The notes under the pieces are model-generated. The model did not search any database. It was not told the DNA's origin and saw nothing but the letters and a program-made list of their open reading frames with translations. A stretch of DNA of 14,409 nt from Elusimicrobiota bacterium (GTDB lineage Bacteria; Elusimicrobiota; Elusimicrobia; JACQJN01). Each line of letters opens with the position of its first letter. The stretch's first letter is position 1. Of the stretch, positions 6,344-13,431 are shown one piece after another. A program made the translations under genes and the position numbers. The stretch is from the NCBI GenBank assembly GCA_016205045.1, contig JACQJM010000037.1, forward strand, positions 1-14,409, in the 5' to 3' direction.

Positions 6344-8673
6344 CAAACCTCCCTGAATGAAAATATCTGGTTTCCTGGATTTAGGCGGACACGCAGGAGA
6401 GTGGTTCCATCCCACAAAGGTTCTTGAGAAACGCGCCTTTTGTCGATGACCATTTGATAGTTTGCGGGGCAGCGAATATAAATGAATTCCTTGGAGTCAC
6501 TGAAGAGTGGGGATAAAGAAATTTTTAGTTCTAGTTTTTGGGGATTCCATGAGCAGGTTTTGAGTTCCATGGCCCCTTGAGTGAAGTGGTGATCGGTCCC
6601 TAGAATTTGAGGGCGATTGAATTTGGTGCGGACCGCAATGAGCCGCACGCTGCGGCCAGGGATGGTGAGATGGGGGTCCGACTCCAAAGAACCCAGAGCC
6701 CTTCCCTCCCAAACATCCCAAAGCAACGCGGATCGGTCTTGCCGCAGCACCTCGAGTAAGTCCTCCAGGGGTTGAGACCTAGGGGATTCTTCCCAATTAA
6801 ATAATCCCAGCAAGTTCCAATCCTCCCAGGAAGTGTGTATGGGGAGTACCCACAATTTAGGATCGGGGTCTTTCAAGAGATCGAGGGGGCGGGCGGCTTG
6901 GCCATAGGGGGGGATCAACTGGCGGATCAGTTTCTTCTGCCACGATTTGAGTTGAGCCATTTTGGCGCTGACGGTGATCGGCCCCCCGCTCAGGGCCAGC
7001 GCGGTGGCCCAAAACAGGATTTCATTGGGTATGCCATCCAAAACCAGATCATCGGGGTCATTGATCCACCAGCGGCGGTGTAGAAAATAAGTCGCGGCGA
7101 TGTTGCGGACGCTCTGGGAGATGCCGGACTGTCCGTCCGTCCAGTAGGGCCGTATGTCCGAACCGATCCGCATGGAGTCCGCCAGTCCTGCCGCGGGCCC
7201 CAGGGGTGCGCCGCAGGCCAGGATCCAAGATTGAGACCCCATCGATTGACGTAAAAGCTTCAGCCCTTGACGGTAGGCTTGGACGCGCGTCACCTCTTTG
7301 TGATGACGGCGTCGCACATCCAGATCGTCCGAGGAGTCCGTGGGGTCGGGAGAGAGAAGACATCGCAGGTAATCTGCCTTGATGTATCGGATCCCCTGTT
7401 TGCGCAGCGCGGTCAATATCGACCGTACTCGGGCGGCGGCGGCCGGCCGTGTGGGATCCAGAGCATACCCACGGCCTTTACCTCCCATGACTTGGGGGAA
7501 TCCCTTTTCCTCTCGAACGAGAAGCTTGGAATTTTCCGTAAGGCATCGGGAACCCGCATTGACCGCAAAGGGCGCGATCCATAAGCCCGCCCATTTTTTT
7601 TCTTTAGAGATTTTGCCCAGGATAGATTTCCACTGTTTTTTTAGGGCCGGACGCGGGAACCAATCATATTCGGGACGCCGTGGGGCCAGCACATTTTCCC
7701 ACCCATGATCTATCTCGAAAAACGCCATCCGGCGTCTGAGGGAAGGATCACGCTGTAAGGCGGCGAACTCTTTCTTCAGGTCCGTGGCAGAAAAATGATC
7801 GTCATAGGCTTGCCAGGTTCCCCAGCCGGCCGGGGAAGAGCGGCGAGGAGGATGAACTTTCATCTGAAGAGACGAAAGGTGAGCATATTTTTCCAAAAGG
7901 TCCAAACCATCCTGAGAGAATCCCATCCAGACCGGTTCGGAGATCAGGGGGCGCTCACGCTCGGCACGCAGTCCCTCCGTGTTTTGGGTGAGGCTTAGTC
8001 CCTCGGCATTTAACATGACTCGGGAGGCAAATCGAGTAAACGAGAGAGCTCCTCCCACCCAGGCGTGCTGTTCTAAACGCAAGGCGGCCAGCCACCAGCT
8101 CTCAAAGGATTCTTCTCCGCTGAAATGTTCCAGCCTGCTTTTGGTGAGTGGGCTTTCGGGCCATGCTCCGCAGTAGGCCATTTTTAGGAATTTTGCCCCT
8201 TTCCAGGTTTGGGTGAGGCCGGGGGTTGTTTCCGCGGTGTTGAACAATCCTAGATGGTCGATGGGGGGAGTCTGAGAGGGTGTCTCCAGGGTCAGTTGAA
8301 GGGAACAGAAGTTCGAATCCAGGCGGAGTGACCAGGAAAGGCGGCTATCAATCCAATTGGAACCCCAGCGGGAGAGGTTCCAAACGACCCGAGCAATTTT
8401 CGATTTCCCCACTTGAAATTCCTCTACCCTGGGTGGGTCCAAATCCAGAACTGAAAATCGCTGTTTTTGGGAATAGATCCAAGGAGCTATTTTCCAGCTA
8501 CCCATTTTCCCTCTCCCTGAAAGGGAGAGGGCTTGCCCACGGACGCGGGACGCGGCCAGGGTGGGGGTGAGGGGAAGTTCTGACTGGGGCGGTTCGATGC
8601 ACAAAAACCCCCGTTCGTTTACGTGAAAAAAGATATTTCCACGGATCGAGGGAAGTGTGGTTAAGGCATCCAT
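6343..8673 (-). CDS. GH36-type glycoside hydrolase (alpha-galactosidase-like, clan GH-D)
   Basis: 776 residues, near the usual length of full GH36 enzymes. An N-terminal beta-rich part (1-270) precedes a TIM barrel with GWGTWQAY at 283-290, FFEIDHGWE at 318-326, GLWIAPFAV at 363-371, YIKADYLR at 430-437 (predicted nucleophile D434), RIGSDIRPYW at 502-511 (predicted acid/base D506) and WWINDPDDLVL at 535-545. A beta-domain follows to the C-terminus. The family retains alpha-linked galactosides or related sugars, acting as hydrolase or transglycosylase. There is no signal peptide, so it should be cytoplasmic, which is odd in an export-type glycan operon. Residues about 33-56 are coded by a palindromic, repeat-like DNA segment and look inserted. 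ATG 8673 follows GGAGG with very short spacing; the stop overlaps the next start as TGATG. Confidence 0.9.
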   Translation of the reverse strand: MDALTTLPSIRGNIFFHVNERGFLCIEPPQSELPLTPTLAASRVRGQALSLSGRGKMGSWKIAPWIYSQKQRFSVLDLDPPRVEEFQVGKSKIARVVWNLSRWGSNWIDSRLSWSLRLDSNFCSLQLTLETPSQTPPIDHLGLFNTAETTPGLTQTWKGAKFLKMAYCGAWPESPLTKSRLEHFSGEESFESWWLAALRLEQHAWVGGALSFTRFASRVMLNAEGLSLTQNTEGLRAERERPLISEPVWMGFSQDGLDLLEKYAHLSSLQMKVHPPRRSSPAGWGTWQAYDDHFSATDLKKEFAALQRDPSLRRRMAFFEIDHGWENVLAPRRPEYDWFPRPALKKQWKSILGKISKEKKWAGLWIAPFAVNAGSRCLTENSKLLVREEKGFPQVMGGKGRGYALDPTRPAAAARVRSILTALRKQGIRYIKADYLRCLLSPDPTDSSDDLDVRRRHHKEVTRVQAYRQGLKLLRQSMGSQSWILACGAPLGPAAGLADSMRIGSDIRPYWTDGQSGISQSVRNIAATYFLHRRWWINDPDDLVLDGIPNEILFWATALALSGGPITVSAKMAQLKSWQKKLIRQLIPPYGQAARPLDLLKDPDPKLWVLPIHTSWEDWNLLGLFNWEESPRSQPLEDLLEVLRQDRSALLWDVWEGRALGSLESDPHLTIPGRSVRLIAVRTKFNRPQILGTDHHFTQGAMELKTCSWNPQKLELKISLSPLFSDSKEFIYIRCPANYQMVIDKRRVSQEPLWDGTTLLRVRLNPGNQIFSFREV
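6348..6353 (-). promoter_or_regulatory. Ribosome binding site that fixes the dehydrogenase start
   Basis: GGGAGG lies 4 nt before the ATG at 6343, inside the end of the GH36 gene. It supports the internal start over the longer open frame that begins at 6415. Confidence 0.7.
8509..8577 (-). repeat. Palindromic repeat-like segment inside the GH36 coding region
   Basis: On the coding strand, CCCCTCACCCCCACCC is followed about 30 nt later by a perfect 10-bp stem with a 3-nt loop (CCCTCTCCCT / AGGGAGAGGG; plus-strand 8509-8518 and 8522-8531). The combination of a CCTCACCC box with a CCCTCTCCC...GGGAGAGGG hairpin resembles dispersed palindromic repeats common between genes in many bacterial genomes. 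Here it is translated in frame as residues about 33-56 (LPLTPTLAAS, ending LSLSGRGK) of the hydrolase, with low similarity to what precedes and follows. I infer an inserted repeat tolerated near the N-terminus; other copies in the genome would be needed to prove it. Confidence 0.5.
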
Positions 8674-9413
8674 AAGCCTCCCGTTACGGGAAGAGTGATT
8701 CCGGTGATATAGGAAGCGGCGGGAGAGGCGAGAAAAGCGACCACCTCCGCCACTTCTTCAGGGGTTCCCATGCGGCGCATGGGTAGGCTGTGAACCAATT
8801 TGCGTTTTAGACGAAGCGGAAGCTGGCGGGTCAAATCAGTATCAATAAGGCCTGGAGCCACACAATTGACTCGGACGCCGTGAGGCGCGCCCTCTTTGGC
8901 CAGAATCTTAGCCAGGACCGGCAGCCCCGCTTTGGACAGGGAATAGTGCGCCCCGATAATATATCCTCCCGTAGAACCGGCTTGAGAGCCCATCAGGATG
9001 ATATTGCCGAAGCCTTGTCGGATCATCACCGCTAAACATTCCTGCACTCCAAAGAAAACGCTCTTGAAATTGATGTTCATCAGCCGGTCCCAATGGTTCT
9101 CTCGGATATCCTGAAGCTTGAGAAGTTCCGCGGTGCCGGCATTGGCCACCAACACATCCAGGCGTTTCCATTCGCGCACTACCTGACGGACCAAATCCTT
9201 AGCTTTGCGAGCCTTGGAAAGATCGGCACGCAGGGCCCACGCCTGTCCCCCACGCTCTTGAATCGTTTGCTTGGTCTCTCTAGCTTCTTTCGGATGAGAG
9301 CGGTATGTAAACGCCACATGGTTTCCTTTTTCTGCCAAGCGCACCGCGCAGGCCCTTCCTATGCCCCGGGAAGCCCCGGTCACCAGTACGTTCAATGGGT
9401 TCAACGGAAACAC
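8661..9413 (-). CDS. FabG-like short-chain dehydrogenase/reductase
   Basis: About 250 residues, classical SDR length. In numbering from the GTG start: TGASRGIG (cofactor glycine motif) at 12-19, NAG at 91-93, NINFKSVFFG with the catalytic Asn near 115, catalytic Ser in LMGSQAG near 143, and Y157/K161 in YSLSK. PGLIDTD and the closing ITGITLPVTGG match 3-oxoacyl-ACP/acetoacetyl-CoA reductases. Reaction: probably NAD(P)H reduction of a 3-keto group; the substrate could be an acyl thioester or a sugar. Beside a CoA-transferase, acetoacetyl-CoA-type substrates are reasonable (inference). Start: GTG 9413 overlaps the CoA-transferase end by 13 bp, but a TTG at 9404 gives a TTGA overlap and has GGAAGAG 8 nt upstream, so the protein may begin MNPLNVLVTG. 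The stop overlaps the GH36 gene by 13 bp. Confidence 0.92.
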   Translation of the reverse strand: MFPLNPLNVLVTGASRGIGRACAVRLAEKGNHVAFTYRSHPKEARETKQTIQERGGQAWALRADLSKARKAKDLVRQVVREWKRLDVLVANAGTAELLKLQDIRENHWDRLMNINFKSVFFGVQECLAVMIRQGFGNIILMGSQAGSTGGYIIGAHYSLSKAGLPVLAKILAKEGAPHGVRVNCVAPGLIDTDLTRQLPLRLKRKLVHSLPMRRMGTPEEVAEVVAFLASPAASYITGITLPVTGGLWMP

Positions 9414-10948
9414 TCTTCCGGCATGCTCGTTAAGTCCGGGCTGATCACCGGCTTGAAATCCATGTGGTTCAAAATGTCTCTCTGCACGTCCACGCCAGGA
9501 GCCACTTCCTTGAGGTGGAGACGCCCATTTTGCAACTCGAACACGCAGCGTTCCGTGATGAACAGAACTTTCTGGGCATGGCGAGTCGCATAGCGGCCGC
9601 TGAAAGTCACCTGCTCCACGCGCGAGATAAATTTACGGTGGGCGCCTTGGCGTAAAATATTCAGCTTGGAATTCATGAGGGAGATCTGGAGCCCCCCGGA
9701 GTTGAACGTGCCGCAAAATACCACCTTTTTCGTATGCTGGGTAATATCAAGAAATCCGCCACATCCCACTAGATTTCCGGAAAATCGACTGACGTTTACG
9801 TTTCCTTCCTGATCTATTTGGGCAAACCCCAAGAAGGTGACATCCAGTCCTCCGCCATTGTAGAAGGCGAACTGATCGTCTGCGCGGAGGATGACCTCCG
9901 GATTGGTGCTCACCCCGAAATCTGGCTGGGTCTCCGGAATCCCGCCGTTGACCCCCGACTCGAGGCTCAGATAAACTTGTTCCAGGCGGCTTTCTTCCGC
10001 GAGCACGGAGCCGATGCCTTCGGGGATTCCGGAACCTAGGTTTACGACTTCGCCGCCCTTAAGTTCACGTGCTGCCCGCCGGGCGATGACCTTGCGCTCA
10101 TTGAGATTCAAGGGAGGGATGGAAGTTCGCGGCATCCGCGCTTGACCGCAGAAGGCCGGGTTGAATCGTTGTCCCAGCGTTTGGGCGTGGTTCTTCTCGG
10201 GGTCGTTGCTGACCACCACGACATCTACAAGATAGCCTGGCAGCTCTATGTCTTTAGGGTGCAAGGTTTCCGCAGGGACCCTTCTTTCTACCTGGACCAT
10301 GACTTTCCCTCCAGAGTTCTTGACGGCCATGGCCAGGGGGAGAACCTCCAACTTCACGGCTTCGTTTTCCATGGTGATGTTGCCGCGCTCATCTGCGGTG
10401 GTGCCCCGCAGAAAGGCGAAATCCACGGGGAAACTCTTGTAAAGCAGCATCTCCTTTCCAGCGATCCGGACCACATCCACAATGTCTTGAGTCGTTTTTG
10501 CGTTTAGTCTCCCACCCTCCTGGCGAGGGTCCACAAAAGTCTCCAGGCCGATGTCCGATAAGTGTCCCGGCTGCCTAGCGGCGATGGCATGATAAAGTCG
10601 GGTCAGCTGTCCCTGAGGCATGTTGTAGGCTTCTATCTGGTTATCCAGGATCAAACGGGTGAGTCGGGGGGTGACTCCAAAAAATCCGCCGATCACGCGG
10701 CGCAGCATCCCTTTTTGTGCCAAGTGATCCAAGCCTCGGCTGTCACTATCTCCTTGGGCGCTGGAGAACACCACGGTGAGATATCGGGGATGTCCTTCTT
10801 GTTTGAAACGCTGTCCCAATTTCTGAAGCAATTCCTCCGCGGATCCCGCGAAGCGGAATCCTGCCACGGCCACCGTGGCCTCATCCGGAATTAAGGACAC
10901 GGCCTCTTCTGCGGAAAGGAATTTTGATTTTTTTGTTTGAACGATCAT
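9401..10948 (-). CDS. Acyl-CoA:carboxylate CoA-transferase (propionate/acetate CoA-transferase, Pct/YdiF type)
   Basis: 515 residues, matching the fused alpha-plus-beta class I CoA-transferases (Pct, YdiF). The N-terminal half has the typical VAVAGFRFAG at 26-35 and FLRGTTADERGNITMENEA at 179-197. The C-terminal half has VVNLGSGIPEGIG at 301-313, the catalytic glutamate (E330) in LSLESGVNGG at 328-336, FYNGGGLDVTFLG at 362-374 and VVFCGTFNSGGL at 409-420. These enzymes move CoA between acyl-CoA and a free carboxylate through a glutamyl-CoA thioester. Substrate preference (acetate, propionate, 3-hydroxybutyrate, acetoacetate) cannot be read. Its place between a sugar acyltransferase and a FabG-like reductase suggests it supplies an acyl-CoA for glycan decoration (inference); a catabolic role is the alternative. 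The start at 10948 overlaps the preceding stop as ATGA. Confidence 0.93.
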   Translation of the reverse strand: MIVQTKKSKFLSAEEAVSLIPDEATVAVAGFRFAGSAEELLQKLGQRFKQEGHPRYLTVVFSSAQGDSDSRGLDHLAQKGMLRRVIGGFFGVTPRLTRLILDNQIEAYNMPQGQLTRLYHAIAARQPGHLSDIGLETFVDPRQEGGRLNAKTTQDIVDVVRIAGKEMLLYKSFPVDFAFLRGTTADERGNITMENEAVKLEVLPLAMAVKNSGGKVMVQVERRVPAETLHPKDIELPGYLVDVVVVSNDPEKNHAQTLGQRFNPAFCGQARMPRTSIPPLNLNERKVIARRAARELKGGEVVNLGSGIPEGIGSVLAEESRLEQVYLSLESGVNGGIPETQPDFGVSTNPEVILRADDQFAFYNGGGLDVTFLGFAQIDQEGNVNVSRFSGNLVGCGGFLDITQHTKKVVFCGTFNSGGLQISLMNSKLNILRQGAHRKFISRVEQVTFSGRYATRHAQKVLFITERCVFELQNGRLHLKEVAPGVDVQRDILNHMDFKPVISPDLTSMPEECFR

Positions 10949-11613
10949 CGTACGGTTATCTCTTCGGGTTGCAACACTCGAGTGACTTTGGCCGGCACCC
11001 CCATCGCCACGGCATTATCGGGAATATCTTGGACCACCGCCGATCCGACCCCAATGACGGATTTTGCCCCAATTCGGATCCCGGGACGAAGGGATGTGCC
11101 CACACCCACCATGGCCAAGGGGCCAATGGTCACCTGACCCCCAAAAGTGACCCCGCCGCCGATGAGCGCGAAATCGCCTATCTGGCAATGGTGGGCGATG
11201 ATGGAGCCTCCCCCCAGGAAAACTCCTTTGCCGATCACGGCCTCAGGGTGGATGGTGACGCCCATCTCTATGATGCACCCCGGCGCAATGCTGCGCGGTG
11301 AGTCAATGAAAGTGAATGGGTGGATGGCGCTGACCAATGTAAAGCCCTCGGATTCGATTTGTTGAGAAATCTTTTTGCGGACCCCGTTGTGCCCCACGGC
11401 CACCAACGCTCCCCAGACACCCTGCGATCTCAGTTTGGGAATTTCCTCCAACGTGCCCAACACGGGCAATCCGCAATGAGTGAGATCCTGTTTGGATGGA
11501 TTGTCGTCAAGAAAGCCCACCACTTCTATGTGGGTGTTGTGTTTTAGAACGTGGTAGGCTTGCGTTCCGTTCTGCCCCGCGCCAAATATAAATACCTTTT
11601 GAATCTCTTTCAT
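10945..11613 (-). CDS. PglD/NeuD-type sugar acyltransferase (left-handed beta-helix)
   Basis: 222 residues from the ATG at 11613. Residues 1-95 are the PglD_N-type Rossmann domain (VFIFGAGQNG at 7-16, VVGFLDDNPS at 31-40, GLPVLGTLEEI at 48-58). Residues 100-205 are hexapeptide repeats of a left-handed parallel beta-helix (for example IGKGVFLGGGSIIAHHCQIGD). H141 or H142 sits where the catalytic base is found in PglD/NeuD enzymes. The family transfers an acetyl or other acyl group from acyl-CoA to a hydroxyl or amino group of a (nucleotide-)sugar, in the cytoplasm. The open frame extends 53 codons further upstream to 11772, but that part lies in the preceding gene and lacks family similarity, whereas ATG 11613 forms an ATGA overlap with that gene's stop. 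The next gene, a CoA-transferase, suggests a dedicated acyl-CoA donor. Confidence 0.9.
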   Translation of the reverse strand: MKEIQKVFIFGAGQNGTQAYHVLKHNTHIEVVGFLDDNPSKQDLTHCGLPVLGTLEEIPKLRSQGVWGALVAVGHNGVRKKISQQIESEGFTLVSAIHPFTFIDSPRSIAPGCIIEMGVTIHPEAVIGKGVFLGGGSIIAHHCQIGDFALIGGGVTFGGQVTIGPLAMVGVGTSLRPGIRIGAKSVIGVGSAVVQDIPDNAVAMGVPAKVTRVLQPEEITVR

Positions 11614-12239
11614 GGGAACAGGGCAACTCGGATTCCGGCGGCCTCCAAGGGCTTCAATTTGGGGAGAATTTGATTCTGGTAGGTGCATGTGGTTACCAGG
11701 AGGGTGTCCAATTGGTCGGGCTGAATTTCGGGAAGGGGACATATTTCCAATCCGTGAAAAAGAGAGCCCCATTTGTTTTCATCGTCATCGGCGACGGCCA
11801 CAAGGGTCAGCCCGCTGCCTTCCAGGGCGGAAAAGGCGACCTCGGCGGTTTCACTAGCGGGATAAAAGGCCACTCGGCGGGCTCCTTGCGAGTAAAGCTC
11901 CAAAAAGCGCCGGCGAAATAGTTGTTTGGAGTAGCCATGAAGATGAAGCAGTTCCTGAAAAAAATCCACCATCAGATAGCGGACTCTTTCGCGGCCCTTG
12001 GCGGTGATGCGAAATTCGCTGTCGTAGGCCCCGCGATCCTCACGCTGCAGGGATCCCTCCTCAACCAGACGATCCAGGAAAGCCTTGCTCAAGAATCCCG
12101 CGGAAAGGCTGGTTTCTCCTTCTTCCCTTACCGGGAAGGATTCAACCCCCTGTATTTCCAGAAGGGTCATGAGTTCCTGAAGCAGGGGGCGAGGACGCAA
12201 AAATTGAATCTGACGTGAATCAAACAGAGAGGATTTCAT
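11610..12239 (-). CDS. Winged-helix protein fused to a Rossmann-like (PglD_N-like) domain; putative regulator
   Basis: 209 residues, no confident family assignment. Residues about 15-90 look like a winged helix: after a first helix (RPLLQELMTLLE), helix-turn-helix residues 47-61 (SAGFLSKAFLDRLVE) lead to a wing-like stretch EFRITAKGRERV at 75-86, as in MarR/PadR-type proteins. Residues 118-209 look like an alpha/beta nucleotide-binding domain: strand GARRVAFYPAS at 119-129, strand LTLVAVADDD at 145-152, GLEICPLPEI at 163-172, then DTLLVTTCTY at 178-187. That order parallels the N-terminal domain of the acyltransferase encoded next. A plausible role is a transcription factor that senses a nucleotide-sugar or related ligand of the pathway (inference). 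It is coupled at both ends by ATGA overlaps (start 12239, stop 11610). No DNA-binding site is identifiable. Confidence 0.7.
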   Translation of the reverse strand: MKSSLFDSRQIQFLRPRPLLQELMTLLEIQGVESFPVREEGETSLSAGFLSKAFLDRLVEEGSLQREDRGAYDSEFRITAKGRERVRYLMVDFFQELLHLHGYSKQLFRRRFLELYSQGARRVAFYPASETAEVAFSALEGSGLTLVAVADDDENKWGSLFHGLEICPLPEIQPDQLDTLLVTTCTYQNQILPKLKPLEAAGIRVALFP

Positions 12240-13252
12240 GGCATGGCTGCTCCTACAATTATTTTTCCCTGATTTCTGAGATAATAATCTCGCGCGCGGG
12301 CTAAACCTTCGGGCAGTGAAGTTTTTGGGGTAATCCCAAGGATCTTGGACATGGTTCCTATGTCGGCCACAAAATCACCTGTTTCCATCTGTTGCTCTGC
12401 GGACGGCCAATCCACGTGCTCGATGCGTCCTCGTCCCGCTGCCTGTACGGCCATCTCCGCGATTTCCTTGAGGGGAATTCCTATGCCCGATCCGGCATTC
12501 AAGACATGTCCATTGGCGCTCTCCCGCAGAGCTGCCTCTAAAAATATGTCCACCAGATCATCGATAAAGAGAACGTCTCGTTTTTGCGAGCCCTCCCCAT
12601 ACAGCCGGAGGGTCCCACCCGAAAGGGCTAACTGCAAAAGCCAGTTGACGATACCGTACTTACCGTTCTTCACATTTTGGCGCGGGCCATAGGGATTGGT
12701 GATGCGCAATATGACGGTCCGGATCCCGAAGTTCTTCCAGTACAACAAGTGGTACTTCTCGGCGGTGAGTTTATGAATGCCATACAGGGTGAGGGGTTCA
12801 GTGGCGGCTGTTTCCGGTACGGGAAGTGAGAGGGGTTTCCCGTAAACCAGTCTGGAACTGGCAAAAATTATTTTAACCTGGGGGTTGACCAGTCGGCAGG
12901 CTTGAAGTAAATTCAGTTGACCCGAGCAGCTGATGTCGAGATCGAGGAACGGATCCTCCAGGCTGTCTTTGTAGCTGACTTGTCCCGCGAGATTGAATAT
13001 AAAATCTTTTCCGGAAACACAGCGCTGCATCAAATCGCGATCGCGGATATCCCCGAAGATTGTTTCCACGCGATGCTCGATTCCTTGAATGTTGATGGGA
13101 GTCCCTCCATTGGATTCCAGAAGAACATCCAGAAGAGAGACTTCGGCTCCTAGTTTCACGAGGCGATGGGCTAGATTGGAACCGATGAATCCCAGCCCAC
13201 CCGTGATCAATACCCGTCGTCCCCTAAAATAAGATTCACTGCTCATCGTCAC
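12236..13252 (-). CDS. NAD-dependent epimerase/dehydratase (extended SDR, nucleotide-sugar type)
   Basis: 338 residues, the usual length for UDP-glucose 4-epimerase-like enzymes. The NAD-binding Rossmann motif GGLGFIG is at 18-24, D42 ends the second strand, DIRD at 68-71 contacts the adenine in the family, ASSRLVYG at 131-138 holds the catalytic Ser/Thr region, and the catalytic pair is Y157/K161 in YGIHK. RITNPYGPRQ at 183-192 and DVLFIDDLVD at 226-235 are typical of this family. It should act in the cytoplasm on an NDP-sugar as epimerase or dehydratase; the substrate cannot be read. Start: GTG at 13252 has GAGG 7 nt upstream and overlaps the stop of a small ORF as GTGA; ATG at 13246 is an alternative two codons in. 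The stop TGA overlaps the next ATG (ATGA). Confidence 0.92.
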   Translation of the reverse strand: MTMSSESYFRGRRVLITGGLGFIGSNLAHRLVKLGAEVSLLDVLLESNGGTPINIQGIEHRVETIFGDIRDRDLMQRCVSGKDFIFNLAGQVSYKDSLEDPFLDLDISCSGQLNLLQACRLVNPQVKIIFASSRLVYGKPLSLPVPETAATEPLTLYGIHKLTAEKYHLLYWKNFGIRTVILRITNPYGPRQNVKNGKYGIVNWLLQLALSGGTLRLYGEGSQKRDVLFIDDLVDIFLEAALRESANGHVLNAGSGIGIPLKEIAEMAVQAAGRGRIEHVDWPSAEQQMETGDFVADIGTMSKILGITPKTSLPEGLARARDYYLRNQGKIIVGAAMP

Positions 13253-13431
13253 GACTTCACCTCTTCCTCATTTTTCATGGTCGGGCGATCGGGGATTTGC
13301 CCTGCGGCTCCCATAGCGGGGAGGGGTCCCTTTGGGGAGGACCACGGGAGGGTCCTATCATGGGGCCTGGGGGCTAAGGGCAAACCCCGATCAGACCGAC
13401 CTGTCATAAAAGTGCGTAAAATCGTCCTCAT
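13249..13431 (-). CDS. Possible 60-residue bridging ORF across the inverted repeat (doubtful)
   Basis: An ATG at 13431-13429 overlaps the methyltransferase stop as ATGA and opens a 60-codon frame (starting MRTILRTFMTGRSDRG) that ends in TGA at 13249, overlapping the GTG of the epimerase as GTGA. Both junctions copy the operon's overlap pattern, which argues for translation. Against a real gene: the peptide is rich in P, G and R with no recognisable domain or membrane segment, and most of it is encoded by the large inverted repeat at 13280-13400, so its composition reflects the palindrome. If translated, it may serve only to carry ribosomes across the gap to the epimerase. Confidence 0.2.
   Translation of the reverse strand: MRTILRTFMTGRSDRGLPLAPRPHDRTLPWSSPKGPLPAMGAAGQIPDRPTMKNEEEVKS
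13280..13400. repeat. Large imperfect inverted repeat in the intergenic gap
   Basis: The arms at 13280-13303 and 13377-13400 are near-perfect reverse complements: the core GATCGGGGATTTGCCCT on the left matches AGGGCAAACCCCGATC on the right with one bulged base, and a GTCGG/CCGAC extension lies outside after a 2/3-base mismatch. Inside, 13304-13316 pairs imperfectly with 13355-13367 (GGCTCCCATAG against CTATCATGGGGCC), and GGACC/GGTCC form a further small hairpin nearest the centre. The whole forms one long rod-like fold of about 120 nt. It is not a simple terminator, as neither strand has a T-run after the stem. It could be a miniature mobile or REP-like palindrome, or a structured RNA that tunes expression between the methyltransferase and epimerase. 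Confidence 0.65.

Noticed and set aside
6344..6415. N-terminal extension of the zinc dehydrogenase
   Set aside because: The extra 24 residues lie in the GH36 gene, do not resemble the family, and the internal ATG has a Shine-Dalgarno sequence.
6023..6427. 134-codon open frame on the plus strand
   Set aside because: Antisense to the zinc dehydrogenase, whose zinc ligands and cofactor motif are intact; low-complexity translation.
9093..9593. 166-codon open frame on the plus strand
   Set aside because: It runs antisense to the FabG-like reductase and the CoA-transferase, both of which carry clear family motifs; its own translation shows no recognisable domain.
10142..10507. 121-codon open frame on the plus strand
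   Set aside because: Antisense shadow of the CoA-transferase with no start context or domain.
11614..11772. 53-codon N-terminal extension of the acyltransferase
   Set aside because: It overlaps the winged-helix gene in another frame and lacks family similarity; the ATGA start at 11613 is far better supported.
13280..13400. Rho-independent terminator
   Set aside because: The hairpin is long and GC-rich, but no T-run follows it on either strand and the downstream gene lacks a clear promoter of its own.
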